From positions 62,001 to 126,000 of the forward strand of contig NZ_DATCTF010000019.1 of assembly GCF_036568125.1 (NCBI RefSeq): a stretch of DNA of 64,000 bases, given 5' to 3'. A model generated the notes under the pieces. The model did not search any database. It had not been told where the DNA came from and was given only the letters and a program-made list of their open reading frames with translations. The translations under genes were made by a program, and so were the position numbers. This document shows positions 10,763 to 18,576 of the stretch, in pieces (position 1 is the stretch's first letter; every line of letters starts with the position of its first letter). The stretch comes from Magnetovibrio sp. Lineage in GTDB: Bacteria > Pseudomonadota > Alphaproteobacteria > Rhodospirillales > Magnetovibrionaceae.

Positions 10763-11116
10763 ATGACAAAAGCCCCCCCAAAAAAAACTAAAGAGCACCG
10801 TGAGCGTGTTTGGTCTGTCCGCTATAACGCGACTGAAAATGAACGGCTTGAATTACTAGCCGCTGACGCCGGATTTCAGAGCACATCCACCTATATTCGG
10901 AACGCTTCTCTTAAAGAGATTTTCTCTCGGACAGATGCAAAGACAATTCGTCAATTAATGATACTCGGAAACAACCTCAATCAGCTCACTCGCAAAGCAC
11001 ACGCAGATGGTTTTTCAACGATTGAAGAACGCATCCTGAGGCTTATTGATGAGATTGATAATTCAGTCCGGTGCATAGGCAAAAAAAATGATCACAAAGA
11101 AAATTCTGAAGCTTGA
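10763..11116 (+). CDS. mobC: MobC-like relaxosome accessory protein
   Basis: A DNA-binding accessory protein that helps the relaxase open oriT. The 117-aa product from the ATG at 10763 (AAGGA upstream) has the N-terminal ribbon-helix-helix-like segment RVWSVRYNATENERLELLA and the MobC signature LMILGNNLNQLTRKAH around residue 75. The frame extends upstream to 10517, but that part has no family resemblance and runs over the promoter. It overlaps the relaxase gene by 29 bases, which indicates coupled translation. Confidence 0.82.
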   Translation: MTKAPPKKTKEHRERVWSVRYNATENERLELLAADAGFQSTSTYIRNASLKEIFSRTDAKTIRQLMILGNNLNQLTRKAHADGFSTIEERILRLIDEIDNSVRCIGKKNDHKENSEA

Positions 11117-12968
11117 AGACGACCCCTCAAGGAGGACATTAAAAGGGTCATCTCATGATGAAGAACGAGCCACAAGATTGCTCGTCAGAGGCAAGCGTAT
11201 TGGCATCATCGGGCCATCTAAAAATGTGTCTAATTCCAATCCACAAGGAAACCGCCGAACCGTTCCGGCCGTGCCTGTAGGATCAACGCCACGACCACGG
11301 TTTCAACATCGCCAAGATGCAATCCAACTTGCCGAATATTTTCTTGAAGGGGAGCCAGACGCCAATGGCGAACGCCCCCACAAAGACGGTAAGGGGCGTG
11401 TCGAATATGCAACCTCGATAAATTGCCAATTACCTGACAAGAAGCCCCTCAGCGCCGAAGAAGTTCGGCGCGTAGCAAATTGGATGGGGGAGACCGCTGC
11501 CCTCAACACGCGCGCCCGAAAAGCGTCCACACTTCACTATGTCGTCTCACTCCATGAGATCGATGCCGACAAATCCACTCCCGAACTTTGGAACGACACT
11601 GTAGAGCGCATGTTGAAAAGTTTAGGAATGGATGAGCACCAAGCATTGTTGGTCATCCATGGCGATACTGACAACCCACACATGCACATCATGGTCAATC
11701 GCGTACACCCGACAAAGCATACCGTAGCAGATCCTCTACGCGATCTAATTGCCCTGGAAGAATTAAACCGACAGCTTGAAAAAGATTACGGTCTGCGCGT
11801 TGACAAGGGACGCCATATCGATCCCGTGACAGGCCAGACCTACGACTGGGATAAAGTCCGCAAAGGCGAGATACACGTCCCTAAAAATCGAGCTCGTAAG
11901 TCTCGTATTGAGATGGAGAAATTTGCCCGGCAGGTTAAAAAAGATTTGGCAGATAAACCATTTTCCACGGCCATAAGTTGGGATCAACTTGAAGAACGCT
12001 TGTCTAAAAATGGATATCACCTCAAACCCTCCGGTCGAGGCATGAAAATATGCGACATCGCCGAAAACGAAGTGAAACTGACAAAGATTGCCGGCAAAGG
12101 AAATGGCCGTGAAAAACTCGAAGAAAGGCTTGGTCCTTGGAACGATTATCTAGCCTCAATCGAACTAGAAAATACTCGTGAGATGGCGCAAGAAGACGGT
12201 CAAAGCGAGAAGCCTGCCTTGCCACTGGGTACGCAAGAGAAGCTAAACAAACCTGATCCCCTTGCTGAATTTCGCCCCTCCCCAATTGGAAAGCCGCAAC
12301 GATTAAATTACCGAGATGACAAAGAGCCTAGCGAGGAGGAAGAAAGCCAAATCGACAAAGGAGAAGACAATAAACGCGATGAAAAGAAATGCATTTACCG
12401 CAAGCAGATCGATAAAATCAAAGGGCACCCCTGGGTTGTTGGCATTAACCTACCGGAATGTTCCGAAATTAAAAACGAATCAGAGCTCAGAGAATTGATT
12501 GCATTCATGACCCCCAACGAAAGAATGGGGACCTACTGTGCAACAAAAGCACAACACGAGAAGATGATTGCAGCTGATGCGCCATGGCTAGAACTAAGGC
12601 AAATTGAGAAGACTTTAGGTAGGATAGAAAGGTCACTCGACGGCAATCAACTTGAAGTGATCAATCTGGCTCCGCTCGCAGTTGACCCTGAAAACGAATC
12701 AGACAAAGCCTGGGCACGTGGAACGCTTGATTTAAAAACTGAAAAGCATATTGGGCAACTTTTGGAAGCCACATGGAACGCTCATGTTCTCGCAAAGAAG
12801 AATATGAACAACAGGATCAATCCATCTGAAAATGCAAAAATGTCATCTCAGCACAGAGCTGCATTCAATCTAATTAAAGCATTCATGCACGAAAAGGGCA
12901 TGGCTATACCGAATATGTTCCACCCAAATCAAACAAAGAGAAGCAGAGGACGTGGGCGGGGCAATTAA
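11088..12968 (+). CDS. mobA: MobA/VirD2-type relaxase
   Basis: Nicks oriT and leads the strand during conjugative mobilization. The 626-aa product carries the three-histidine metal motif in HGDTDNPHMHIMVNRVHP at about residues 190-207, preceded by STLHYVVSLHE, the conserved strand of relaxase domains. An N-terminal extension of about 80 residues precedes the domain, and the C-terminal half (about 290-626) is charged and unassigned. No primase or helicase domain is recognisable. It is encoded directly after MobC, on the same promoter. It supports classification of the island as mobilizable. Confidence 0.88.
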   Translation: MITKKILKLEDDPSRRTLKGSSHDEERATRLLVRGKRIGIIGPSKNVSNSNPQGNRRTVPAVPVGSTPRPRFQHRQDAIQLAEYFLEGEPDANGERPHKDGKGRVEYATSINCQLPDKKPLSAEEVRRVANWMGETAALNTRARKASTLHYVVSLHEIDADKSTPELWNDTVERMLKSLGMDEHQALLVIHGDTDNPHMHIMVNRVHPTKHTVADPLRDLIALEELNRQLEKDYGLRVDKGRHIDPVTGQTYDWDKVRKGEIHVPKNRARKSRIEMEKFARQVKKDLADKPFSTAISWDQLEERLSKNGYHLKPSGRGMKICDIAENEVKLTKIAGKGNGREKLEERLGPWNDYLASIELENTREMAQEDGQSEKPALPLGTQEKLNKPDPLAEFRPSPIGKPQRLNYRDDKEPSEEEESQIDKGEDNKRDEKKCIYRKQIDKIKGHPWVVGINLPECSEIKNESELRELIAFMTPNERMGTYCATKAQHEKMIAADAPWLELRQIEKTLGRIERSLDGNQLEVINLAPLAVDPENESDKAWARGTLDLKTEKHIGQLLEATWNAHVLAKKNMNNRINPSENAKMSSQHRAAFNLIKAFMHEKGMAIPNMFHPNQTKRSRGRGRGN

Positions 12969-13183
12969 ATATTTTACGCTCTACAAAGAAATAGCCGACT
13001 CCAATGAGGGCATCACCCGATCAAACATTCCTCCTATGCCACAAATCAAAATGTTCTCATTGCGTGCTTTAGGAACGCAAGCACCACAACACCTAACGGC
13101 CGCACAGCTCATTGAGATACCGTCCTCCAACACCGGAAGCCATCATCCCAATGGACGAAAGGCCGATCATGAACTAACAATTT

Positions 13184-13211
13184 AACTGGACCAGTCAGTG
13201 GGGGCTGATCA
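13184..13211 (+). repeat. 28-bp direct repeat, copy 1
   Basis: Identical to 15085-15112 over all 28 bases. It contains ACTGG-A-CCAGT, an inverted repeat, and ends in TGATCA. The HTH remnant loses its homology at this point, so the repeat marks a recombination junction. The two copies frame a 1.9-kb segment with the TIR gene and HigBA. Confidence 0.8.
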
Positions 13212-13395
13212 TAAAGACCTCGCGGAGAAGTCTGGGGTGTCTCTTCCGACCGTAAAAAGGCTGGAAACAAGAGAGGGCGAATTAGGAGCTCACGCAAGCA
13301 CCGTCGCTGCTTTAAGAGCTGCCTTAGAAGCCGCTGGCGTCCATTTTGTGGATCCTAACGGCATGGGACCGGGGGGGGGCGGTTGCGTCAGAAGG
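13198..13395 (+). pseudogene. N-terminally truncated XRE-type HTH regulator remnant
   Basis: The frame reads KDLAEKSGVSLPTVKRLETR, a helix-turn-helix, then ALRAALEAAGVHFVDPNGMGPG, the ending of a common family of small XRE-like regulators. The first 20 or so residues normally found (helix 1) are missing and replaced by the 28-bp repeat; a stop lies 13 bases upstream of the only GTG. The ending runs through a G9 tract into a shifted frame. With one extra G the frame would join that of the TIR gene. It is either a dead fragment or one half of a slippage-controlled fusion. Confidence 0.6.
13371..13379 (+). repeat. G9 homopolymer between HTH remnant and TIR gene
   Basis: Nine consecutive G. The HTH frame and the TIR frame differ such that a G10 allele would make one continuous HTH-TIR reading frame, so the tract could act as a contingency switch. 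Assembly error in a homopolymer is an equally simple explanation. Confidence 0.7.
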
Positions 13396-13403
13396 ATAAA
13401 CTT

Positions 13404-14126
13404 TTGGATATTCACTCTCAAAAATTTGATGTCTCACTCTCCTTTGCTGGAGAGGACAGGAAGTACGTCAACGAAGTGGCCCAACAGCTTGTGGATTTAG
13501 GCTTCTCCGTTTTCTACGATAAATATTTTGAAATTGAGCTAATTGGCCTCGAACTCGTGTCTACGCTCCGAGATATATATGGGCAACGGTCTAGGTACAG
13601 CGCTGTATTCATTTCAGATCACTATTTACATAAACGCTGGACAGAACGGGTAGAATGGGAAGCAATTTTAGACAAGTCAACCTTAACGAGCCGCAGCTTT
13701 ATCATCCCAATCAAACTAGATGAATCATGGCTCCCAGGCTTACCTAGTTCTTACGGCTATATCGATGCATGTCAACTGCCCCCCGAATCTGTAGCACGTA
13801 AAATATCTCAAAAATTAGGCACGCCGACGATTAACGTAGAATCTGACGCAGAGCTTTTCACTCTTCTTGCCTCAGATTTTCACCTTGTATGGCAGTTCAT
13901 GCAAGAATTCCGCGATGCTCCTAACCGTTGGATGGCGACATTCAGGAAAGACCCTATTGATATTGAAGTCTTAGAAAAATTTGGGCAAGAACTTGTTCAA
14001 TATGACTTGGCAACAGTTGATAGCTCATTAAACGGTGACGGCGATTATTGGGTGGACATAAATCTGACTGATAGAGGAATTAGATTCATGTCTCACTTGA
14101 GGCAGAATCTAGTACCTAATTGGTAA
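13404..14126 (+). CDS. TIR-domain protein, candidate defence effector
   Basis: TIR domains of bacterial defence systems cleave NAD+ or make signalling nucleotides from it. The product (240 aa from the TTG at 13404, which has AAGGA seven bases upstream; TTG 13383 is an alternative) opens with FDVSLSFAGEDRKYVNEVA, the first TIR strand and box 1, then DLGFSVFYDKY and RVEWEAIL, whose glutamate near residue 84 is the likely catalytic residue. The TIR domain ends at about residue 140. The last 90 residues look like a small winged-helix-type domain but are not assigned. No sensor partner is adjacent except the broken HTH gene. Confidence 0.78.
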   Translation: MDIHSQKFDVSLSFAGEDRKYVNEVAQQLVDLGFSVFYDKYFEIELIGLELVSTLRDIYGQRSRYSAVFISDHYLHKRWTERVEWEAILDKSTLTSRSFIIPIKLDESWLPGLPSSYGYIDACQLPPESVARKISQKLGTPTINVESDAELFTLLASDFHLVWQFMQEFRDAPNRWMATFRKDPIDIEVLEKFGQELVQYDLATVDSSLNGDGDYWVDINLTDRGIRFMSHLRQNLVPNW

Positions 14127-14237
14127 AACGTTTTCATTGGACGCAGCTAACTTCACACTTCATCTTTTTCTATAGTCACCGGGACGGAATGACATCAAGC
14201 CACTTCTCGGAGGCCCCTACGGGTTTCTGAATGCAGC

Positions 14238-14540
14238 TTAACCGCATGCCATCATGGCACCCTCAGGGACGTGGATGCGTTGAACCTTTGGCGGATTGCT
14301 CTCCTTAGCAACCTCAAGGTCATAGTGAGCCTGTAGGTTGGTCCAGAATTCTGGCGTTGTGCCGAATGCTCCAGACAGCCTGAGAGCCGTGTCTGCGGTA
14401 ATCCCACGGTGGCCGTTCACCAGGTGAGTAATACGGTTTGTGGGCACACCTAGGGCCTCAGCCAGCTTGTTAGCGCTTAGCTCCATTGGGACCATGAATT
14501 CTTCTTTTAAAATCTCTCCAGGATGAATGGGGGCAATCAT
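14238..14540 (-). CDS. higA: HigA-type antitoxin
   Basis: Antitoxin and repressor of the HigBA pair. The 100-aa product starts with IAPIHPGEILKEEFM and has an XRE helix-turn-helix (LSANKLAEALGVPTNRITHL), the standard HigA/VapI layout. The ATG at 14540 has GGAG upstream. It follows higB by 21 bases in the toxin-first order typical of higBA. It probably binds the near-palindrome at 14863-14884 in front of higB. Confidence 0.92.
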   Translation of the reverse strand: MIAPIHPGEILKEEFMVPMELSANKLAEALGVPTNRITHLVNGHRGITADTALRLSGAFGTTPEFWTNLQAHYDLEVAKESNPPKVQRIHVPEGAMMACG

Positions 14541-14561
14541 CACTGCTCTCCTTGCCGGGTG

Positions 14562-14843
14562 TTAGTGGTAATCTACAATCTCTACGTCGTAAGCGTCTCC
14601 GTCCTTCCATACAAAGCAAACGCGGTATTGATCGTTGATCCGTATTGAGTGTTGCCCCAGCCTGTCTCCCTTGAGGGCTTCAAGCTGATTGCCTGGAGGG
14701 CACGTAAGGTCCCTAAGCTCCCTAGCCGCATGGACCATAACCAGCTTCCGTAGGGCAACACGGTCAAAGGCTCGCCATTTCCTGTGGAACTTCTCCCTCT
14801 TGAATAGGGCCTCTGTAGCTTTGTCGCGGAAGCTCTTAATCAT
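14562..14843 (-). CDS. higB: HigB-type mRNA interferase toxin
   Basis: RelE/HigB-fold ribosome-dependent RNase. The 93-aa product has IKSFRDKATEALF, the LEALKGDRLGQHSIRIND strand and YRVCFVWKDGDAYDVEIVDYH, all typical of the family and full length. It is the first gene of the toxin-antitoxin pair. A 22-bp near-palindrome lies 20 bases upstream of its ATG. It may stabilise the integrated element. Confidence 0.92.
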   Translation of the reverse strand: MIKSFRDKATEALFKREKFHRKWRAFDRVALRKLVMVHAARELRDLTCPPGNQLEALKGDRLGQHSIRINDQYRVCFVWKDGDAYDVEIVDYH

Positions 14844-14862
14844 TCTGTTATGATAGTGTTAT

Positions 14863-14884
14863 TTACGCATTACGTAAAGCGTAA
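14863..14884. promoter_or_regulatory. Near-perfect 22-bp palindrome, probable HigBA operator
   Basis: TTACGC and GCGTAA flank a central TTACGTAA; only the two bases at the junctions break the symmetry. The site sits just upstream of higB, where HigA-type autorepressors bind. Confidence 0.65.
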
Positions 14885-14959
14885 TAGGTGAAATGTTTCA
14901 TGAAACTTTCGTGTTATGTTTCTGGAAAGCCTGCCCGCCCCATTTATACCGGCAAATAT

Positions 14960-14977
14960 TGGTATCACGTGATACCA
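14960..14977. repeat. 18-bp perfect palindrome
   Basis: TGGTATCAC followed by its exact complement GTGATACCA. No gene starts within 100 bases on either side except higB (117 bases away). A regulator binding site or recombination site is possible. Confidence 0.6.
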
Positions 14978-15084
14978 GGAATTGCCCCCATTGCTGTCAA
15001 CTACATTTGCAGCCTAGGCACGCTCAAGTGATGCCCCCTGCATTAACAGGGGCCGGTGTATTCCACAGTGTATTATCACCGACA

Positions 15085-15112
15085 AACTGGACCAGTCAGT
15101 GGGGGCTGATCA
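15085..15112 (+). repeat. 28-bp direct repeat, copy 2
   Basis: Identical to 13184-13211 and in the same orientation. It lies between higB and the DUF5677-like gene. Recombination between the copies would remove the HTH remnant, the TIR gene and HigBA as one 1.9-kb unit. Confidence 0.8.
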
Positions 15113-15389
15113 GTTTTGGCGTTGGGAGTTTCAATAAAATGGCTGATCAAAAATCTGAAAAAACTTTCCCTCAGACTATGAAGGGCCCGCCAGAAGCGTG
15201 TTACGCTCTGAAATCGCAACTTTACCCCCTTAGCGACAACCTATTTTCATTTCTAAAAGTCTGCGCGCCTGCTTTCAAACTCTATGCAGACCCACTTATG
15301 CTTATGTCAGCTTTTGACGCAGTCTAGACATCATTTAATTAGGTAGCTGTCCCCAGCATCCAAACTTTGATTATCTGGTAAAATCAATC

Positions 15390-16256
15390 ATGGAAGAGAT
15401 TCTGTCGATCACGAAGAAATATGATGAGGCATATGTTCAGGAGGGATTTGAAAACCTCGAAAGTCTCAAGACCTTCTCGCTCGTCTTCTACAAAGATGTG
15501 GCGGCGATTTACGACTGCATTACGAGGATCAAGAACGTAGAGCGGAACCCTTCGGGCTTCTCGATAGATGATGCCCCGGTTCTCGGCTTGCTAGTACGTG
15601 TCTGGAAACTTCTGAATGAGGTCATTGCCTATTACGAACAGGATAACGCTGAGATTATCAGCATCATAGAGCGTCCCCTCATCGAGGCGGCGGTGGTTGC
15701 TACCTACCTGATGTCGCACGGTGACGACGTAATCGTAGACTACCGGAAATGCTCTTACAAAGATCGCTTAAGAATTCTTCGTGATCTCGAAAGTGGCTCT
15801 GCCTTCTATGAAACCAAGGCGGGAAAACGACTACTCAAATCGGTGCAAGAGAAAATGGCATTTGAGGGCCTAACGAAAGACGATTTTGACGATCAAAAAA
15901 AGAACCGCTGGCGCATTCAAGGAAAAACCTTCTTTGATATCTTCGCTGAAGTCGAGCATGAAGATTTATATGCGGCGACGTATGGGATGATGTCGGAATC
16001 GATTCATGGTTCATGGAACGAGTCCATGGATTGGTGCCTGGCCAAAGAAGATGACGGTACGTTCAAGGCGTATCCGTTTCATTATCCTGCTGATGTTCGG
16101 TTTGCTTCTCCGATGTTGCGCTTTACCAATAAGCCCTATCGTCTCTGGCTACAGCGTATTGATGCCTACGACGACGGGCTGAAGGCACAACTTGACTGGA
16201 TTGAGCGAGTCAATAACGCATTATTTTTGAAATTTGATGAGAAATTTGATGGTTAG
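15390..16256 (+). CDS. DUF5677-like (HEPN-related) protein
   Basis: The 288-aa product resembles DUF5677 proteins: an all-helical sequence with ERPLIEAAVVATYLMSH in the middle and MMSESIHGSW near residue 205. The family has no settled biochemical role but is repeatedly associated with HEPN-type proteins. No signal peptide or membrane segment is seen. The next gene starts inside its last codons, so the two products are made together. An inverted repeat sits directly before the ATG. With the ApeA-like neighbour it forms a candidate two-gene abortive-infection unit. Family call moderate, role inferred. Confidence 0.6.
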   Translation: MEEILSITKKYDEAYVQEGFENLESLKTFSLVFYKDVAAIYDCITRIKNVERNPSGFSIDDAPVLGLLVRVWKLLNEVIAYYEQDNAEIISIIERPLIEAAVVATYLMSHGDDVIVDYRKCSYKDRLRILRDLESGSAFYETKAGKRLLKSVQEKMAFEGLTKDDFDDQKKNRWRIQGKTFFDIFAEVEHEDLYAATYGMMSESIHGSWNESMDWCLAKEDDGTFKAYPFHYPADVRFASPMLRFTNKPYRLWLQRIDAYDDGLKAQLDWIERVNNALFLKFDEKFDG

Positions 16257-17772
16257 ATCAAAAGCCGATTACGATGGTCTCTTTCTGCCACGCGACGGTG
16301 TAGGCACAGGCCACCTGAACATTTCCGGGAAGGATACACAGCTAAAATTACTAAGTGCAGGTCCCTGGGAAGGAGGGGATGAAGAGTTTCGAGATTTACA
16401 TGGTGTTCTAAGCGACGGAACGAAAGCCTCCCTGATCGAGTGCGTCTGGTTGGGAGCGACAGATCATCGCTGGGGGGAGGAGACACAGTCTGAGCAGAGA
16501 TTTTTTCCTCACTACGTGCTTACAGGGGAATCATATATTTCATCCGGTGAAGATAAGATAAGAGCTATCAATTATCATTTCGAAAACGTCCATTGTCTCG
16601 TGAATGGTTTCAAAACTTTCGGGAACATTCATCCAACTCAAGATGAATTTAGAGACATCCTGAAGTCAGAGCACGAAAGGCATCAGGGAATTGCAGAAAA
16701 CCATAATTGGGGAACTTCCGAATTTGATCCTGAAATAGGCGATCACCCTTTTCTCATGTATTTCAGTGGTCTGTGGGAAATTGTGAAATGTCATGCCGAA
16801 CTTGGTGCTGTAAGCTTGACGAACCGTTCGTCGCATGGCTTCGGTAGCTCGCAGGGCGTCGGCATAAAAAACGAAATCACTGTGAATCTTGAGTTCGCGA
16901 ATTTAATGCCGGTCTCGAAAGCCTTCCAATCATTAAGCATATTGCACAGCTTCTTTGAGTTGTGCCTTGGAAGAAGACAGCGTTACCTATGGATTGAAGC
17001 CGTATTGGACGATAAAGGTGTCGAGTCCAGTGGACGGATGCCGCCCCAGTTAGATGTCCATTGGAGTTATTGTAACGAGCAGATCACAGGTGAAACCGAA
17101 CCCACACAGTATGGGGACATCCTAATTGATCCCGGAGCAGAAAAAGAAGAATTCTCCAAGATGCTCTCAGGTTGGTTAAACACCAATTCTGTTATAGGAG
17201 AGGCTCGGGGTAGATTTTCCAGCGCATTCCATTCTGGGGCGTACGGCATAGATCGTATCGTGGGGGCGGCCAACATGTTTGACCTTCTCCCAGAATCTCA
17301 TGTTCCCGCAAAGATCGAACTGGATGATGAAACAAATGCGGCAGTGGAAACGTGCCGAAAACAGTTTAAAGGACTTCCTGATAGTTTTGCCCGACAGTCT
17401 GTCCTCTCTGTGTTAGGGCGGGTAGGCACGGCGAGCCTCCGCGACAAAATTTGCCATAGAGCCGATATATTAATCAAAGCCGCGCCAGAGAAATTTGCAG
17501 AAATACATTTGCCTTGCAGTCAGGCAGTCCACTGCCGGAATCATTTTGTCCACGGAAGTGATGTGGCGTTCGATTACAGAGAACATTTCAATGGGTTTGC
17601 TTTTCTCGTCGATACGCTTGAGTTCGTTTTCGCTGCCTCTGACCTTATCGAACTAGGATGGGACTATAACAGTTGGCGCGCAAAGGGGTCTTCTTTGAGC
17701 CATAATTTTGGGGCTTATGTGGTTAATTACGAAGGCAACCTTCGAATTCTAAAGGGCCTATTGAAGTCTTAG
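16249..17772 (+). CDS. ApeA-like HEPN protein, candidate abortive-infection RNase
   Basis: ApeA proteins are HEPN-type anti-phage RNases that cut tRNA. The 507-aa product has an N-terminal beta-rich region (LPRDGVGTGHL, then GVLSDGTKASLIEC) resembling the ApeA N-terminal domain and a helical C-terminal part with RNHFVH at about residues 430-435. This is the R-N-x3-H form of the HEPN catalytic motif, followed by GSDVAFDY. The start is uncertain: ATG 16249 has GAGAA upstream; ATG 16237 is also in frame. It overlaps the DUF5677-like gene by eight bases. No membrane segment is seen. Confidence 0.68.
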   Translation: MVRSKADYDGLFLPRDGVGTGHLNISGKDTQLKLLSAGPWEGGDEEFRDLHGVLSDGTKASLIECVWLGATDHRWGEETQSEQRFFPHYVLTGESYISSGEDKIRAINYHFENVHCLVNGFKTFGNIHPTQDEFRDILKSEHERHQGIAENHNWGTSEFDPEIGDHPFLMYFSGLWEIVKCHAELGAVSLTNRSSHGFGSSQGVGIKNEITVNLEFANLMPVSKAFQSLSILHSFFELCLGRRQRYLWIEAVLDDKGVESSGRMPPQLDVHWSYCNEQITGETEPTQYGDILIDPGAEKEEFSKMLSGWLNTNSVIGEARGRFSSAFHSGAYGIDRIVGAANMFDLLPESHVPAKIELDDETNAAVETCRKQFKGLPDSFARQSVLSVLGRVGTASLRDKICHRADILIKAAPEKFAEIHLPCSQAVHCRNHFVHGSDVAFDYREHFNGFAFLVDTLEFVFAASDLIELGWDYNSWRAKGSSLSHNFGAYVVNYEGNLRILKGLLKS

Positions 17773-17831
17773 GCTCAAATCTAGTTTGAAACTCGAAGTT
17801 AGCTTGTCTTGTGCTTCCTGCATGCAATCAT

Positions 17832-18073
17832 GGACCGCTTGCGGTCCTGTGTGCCGTGCCACGGGCACGATAAGCACACAACAGGTTGCGTGAGCTCGTC
17901 TCGCGCTCAGTCTGATTCTGATTATCCGATTCTTTCAATTATTATTAAAATCAGATTCTGATCTGAATCAGCCTTTTCTGTACCAAACGATAGCCGGGCC
18001 TTGCCCCCAGGACGCTCGCTACAGCGCTCCCTGAGGGCGCGCTTCGCGACCTGGGGACAACCCGCTTCGCGGG
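17832..18073. other. Cluster of hairpins and iteron-like repeats, candidate replication or transfer origin
   Basis: This non-coding segment between the ApeA-like gene and the DUF1376 gene contains in order: a 7-bp hairpin GGACCGC/GCGGTCC (17832-17847); an abutting compound hairpin, TGTGTGC/GCACACA outside CGTGCC/GGCACG (17848-17880); an AT-rich stretch with CTGATTCTGAT and CAGATTCTGATCTG (17912-17971); CCCCAGG paired with CCTGGGG 38 bases on (18005-18056); and CCCGC/GCGGG (18061-18073). The density of structure beside a DUF1376 (replication-associated) gene suggests an element origin. The first hairpins could instead terminate the upstream operon. Confidence 0.5.
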
Positions 18074-18150
18074 CCGGTGGCTAATATAAAAAGAAGGTGA
18101 TGGTGATGGGCATACTCTAAGCATCCTCCAAGAATGCTTCAAGCATACCC

Positions 18151-18576
18151 TTATCTCCATCGAGCTTCTGCTGCATTCTTTGCTCGTTGAGTGTTTTTCT
18201 TTTTATTTTCTAATGCCCTAGCATACTCCTGATCTAATTGTGCATGCTTCCACATTCCGTTCTCAACAGAAAATAGTTTTGCGATTTTTGGTCGTATTTT
18301 TTTCCAAACATGCGAAGAAGTTTTTGAGATATTTCTGAGCACCTCATCATCATCAGGTAATGCCCCCCCTGCCTGCCAGTAAGCTATTCGCAGCAAAGAA
18401 TACGCACCATGTTCCACAGTGCTTAACATCATTGTTTCTTTCAGATAGTCACCAATAAACGTTGGCATCCAAATTTGAATGCACCCGCTTGTACGTTGAA
18501 TCTCTGTTTGGTAAGATTGGCCACCTATTGAATTGGACCCCTTTGCTGCCAGGCGGGGGTCTTTTTCTTTTGTCAT
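18151..18576 (-). CDS. DUF1376 (YdaU-like) protein
   Basis: DUF1376 proteins occur in prophages and integrative elements, usually in the replication or regulation module. The 141-aa product contains MPTFIGDYLKETMMLSTVEHGAYSLL (cited in part: IGDYLKETMMLSTVEHGAY), AYWQAGGALPDDDEVLRNI and the closing AAEARW, all diagnostic. It is shorter than fused versions but complete for the domain. The ATG at 18576 overlaps the stop of the excisionase-like gene, so the two form an operon transcribed away from attR. It reads toward the structured region at 17.8-18.1 kb. Confidence 0.8.
   Translation of the reverse strand: MTKEKDPRLAAKGSNSIGGQSYQTEIQRTSGCIQIWMPTFIGDYLKETMMLSTVEHGAYSLLRIAYWQAGGALPDDDEVLRNISKTSSHVWKKIRPKIAKLFSVENGMWKHAQLDQEYARALENKKKNTQRAKNAAEARWR

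Larger units (their letters stand above)
14885..15389. other. Non-coding interval with palindrome and repeat
   Basis: About 500 bases without a convincing gene. A reading frame at 14893-15327 has no start signal and no family resemblance. The interval holds an 18-bp perfect palindrome (14960-14977), the second 28-bp repeat (15085-15112) and, abutting the next ATG, a TTGATT/AATCAA inverted repeat (15367-15387) that may be an operator for the DUF5677 gene. Confidence 0.6.

Noticed and set aside
12952-13185. 77-codon frame after the relaxase gene
   Set aside because: Weak start inside the relaxase gene end, no motif and no partner; I treat 12969-13183 as non-coding.
14893-15327. 144-codon frame in the gap after higB
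   Set aside because: No ribosome-binding site, many Cys/Pro residues typical of chance frames, and it crosses the palindrome and the 28-bp repeat.
17951-18160. 69-codon leftward frame
   Set aside because: It covers the hairpin and repeat cluster and has Arg/Ser/Pro-rich composition of non-coding DNA.
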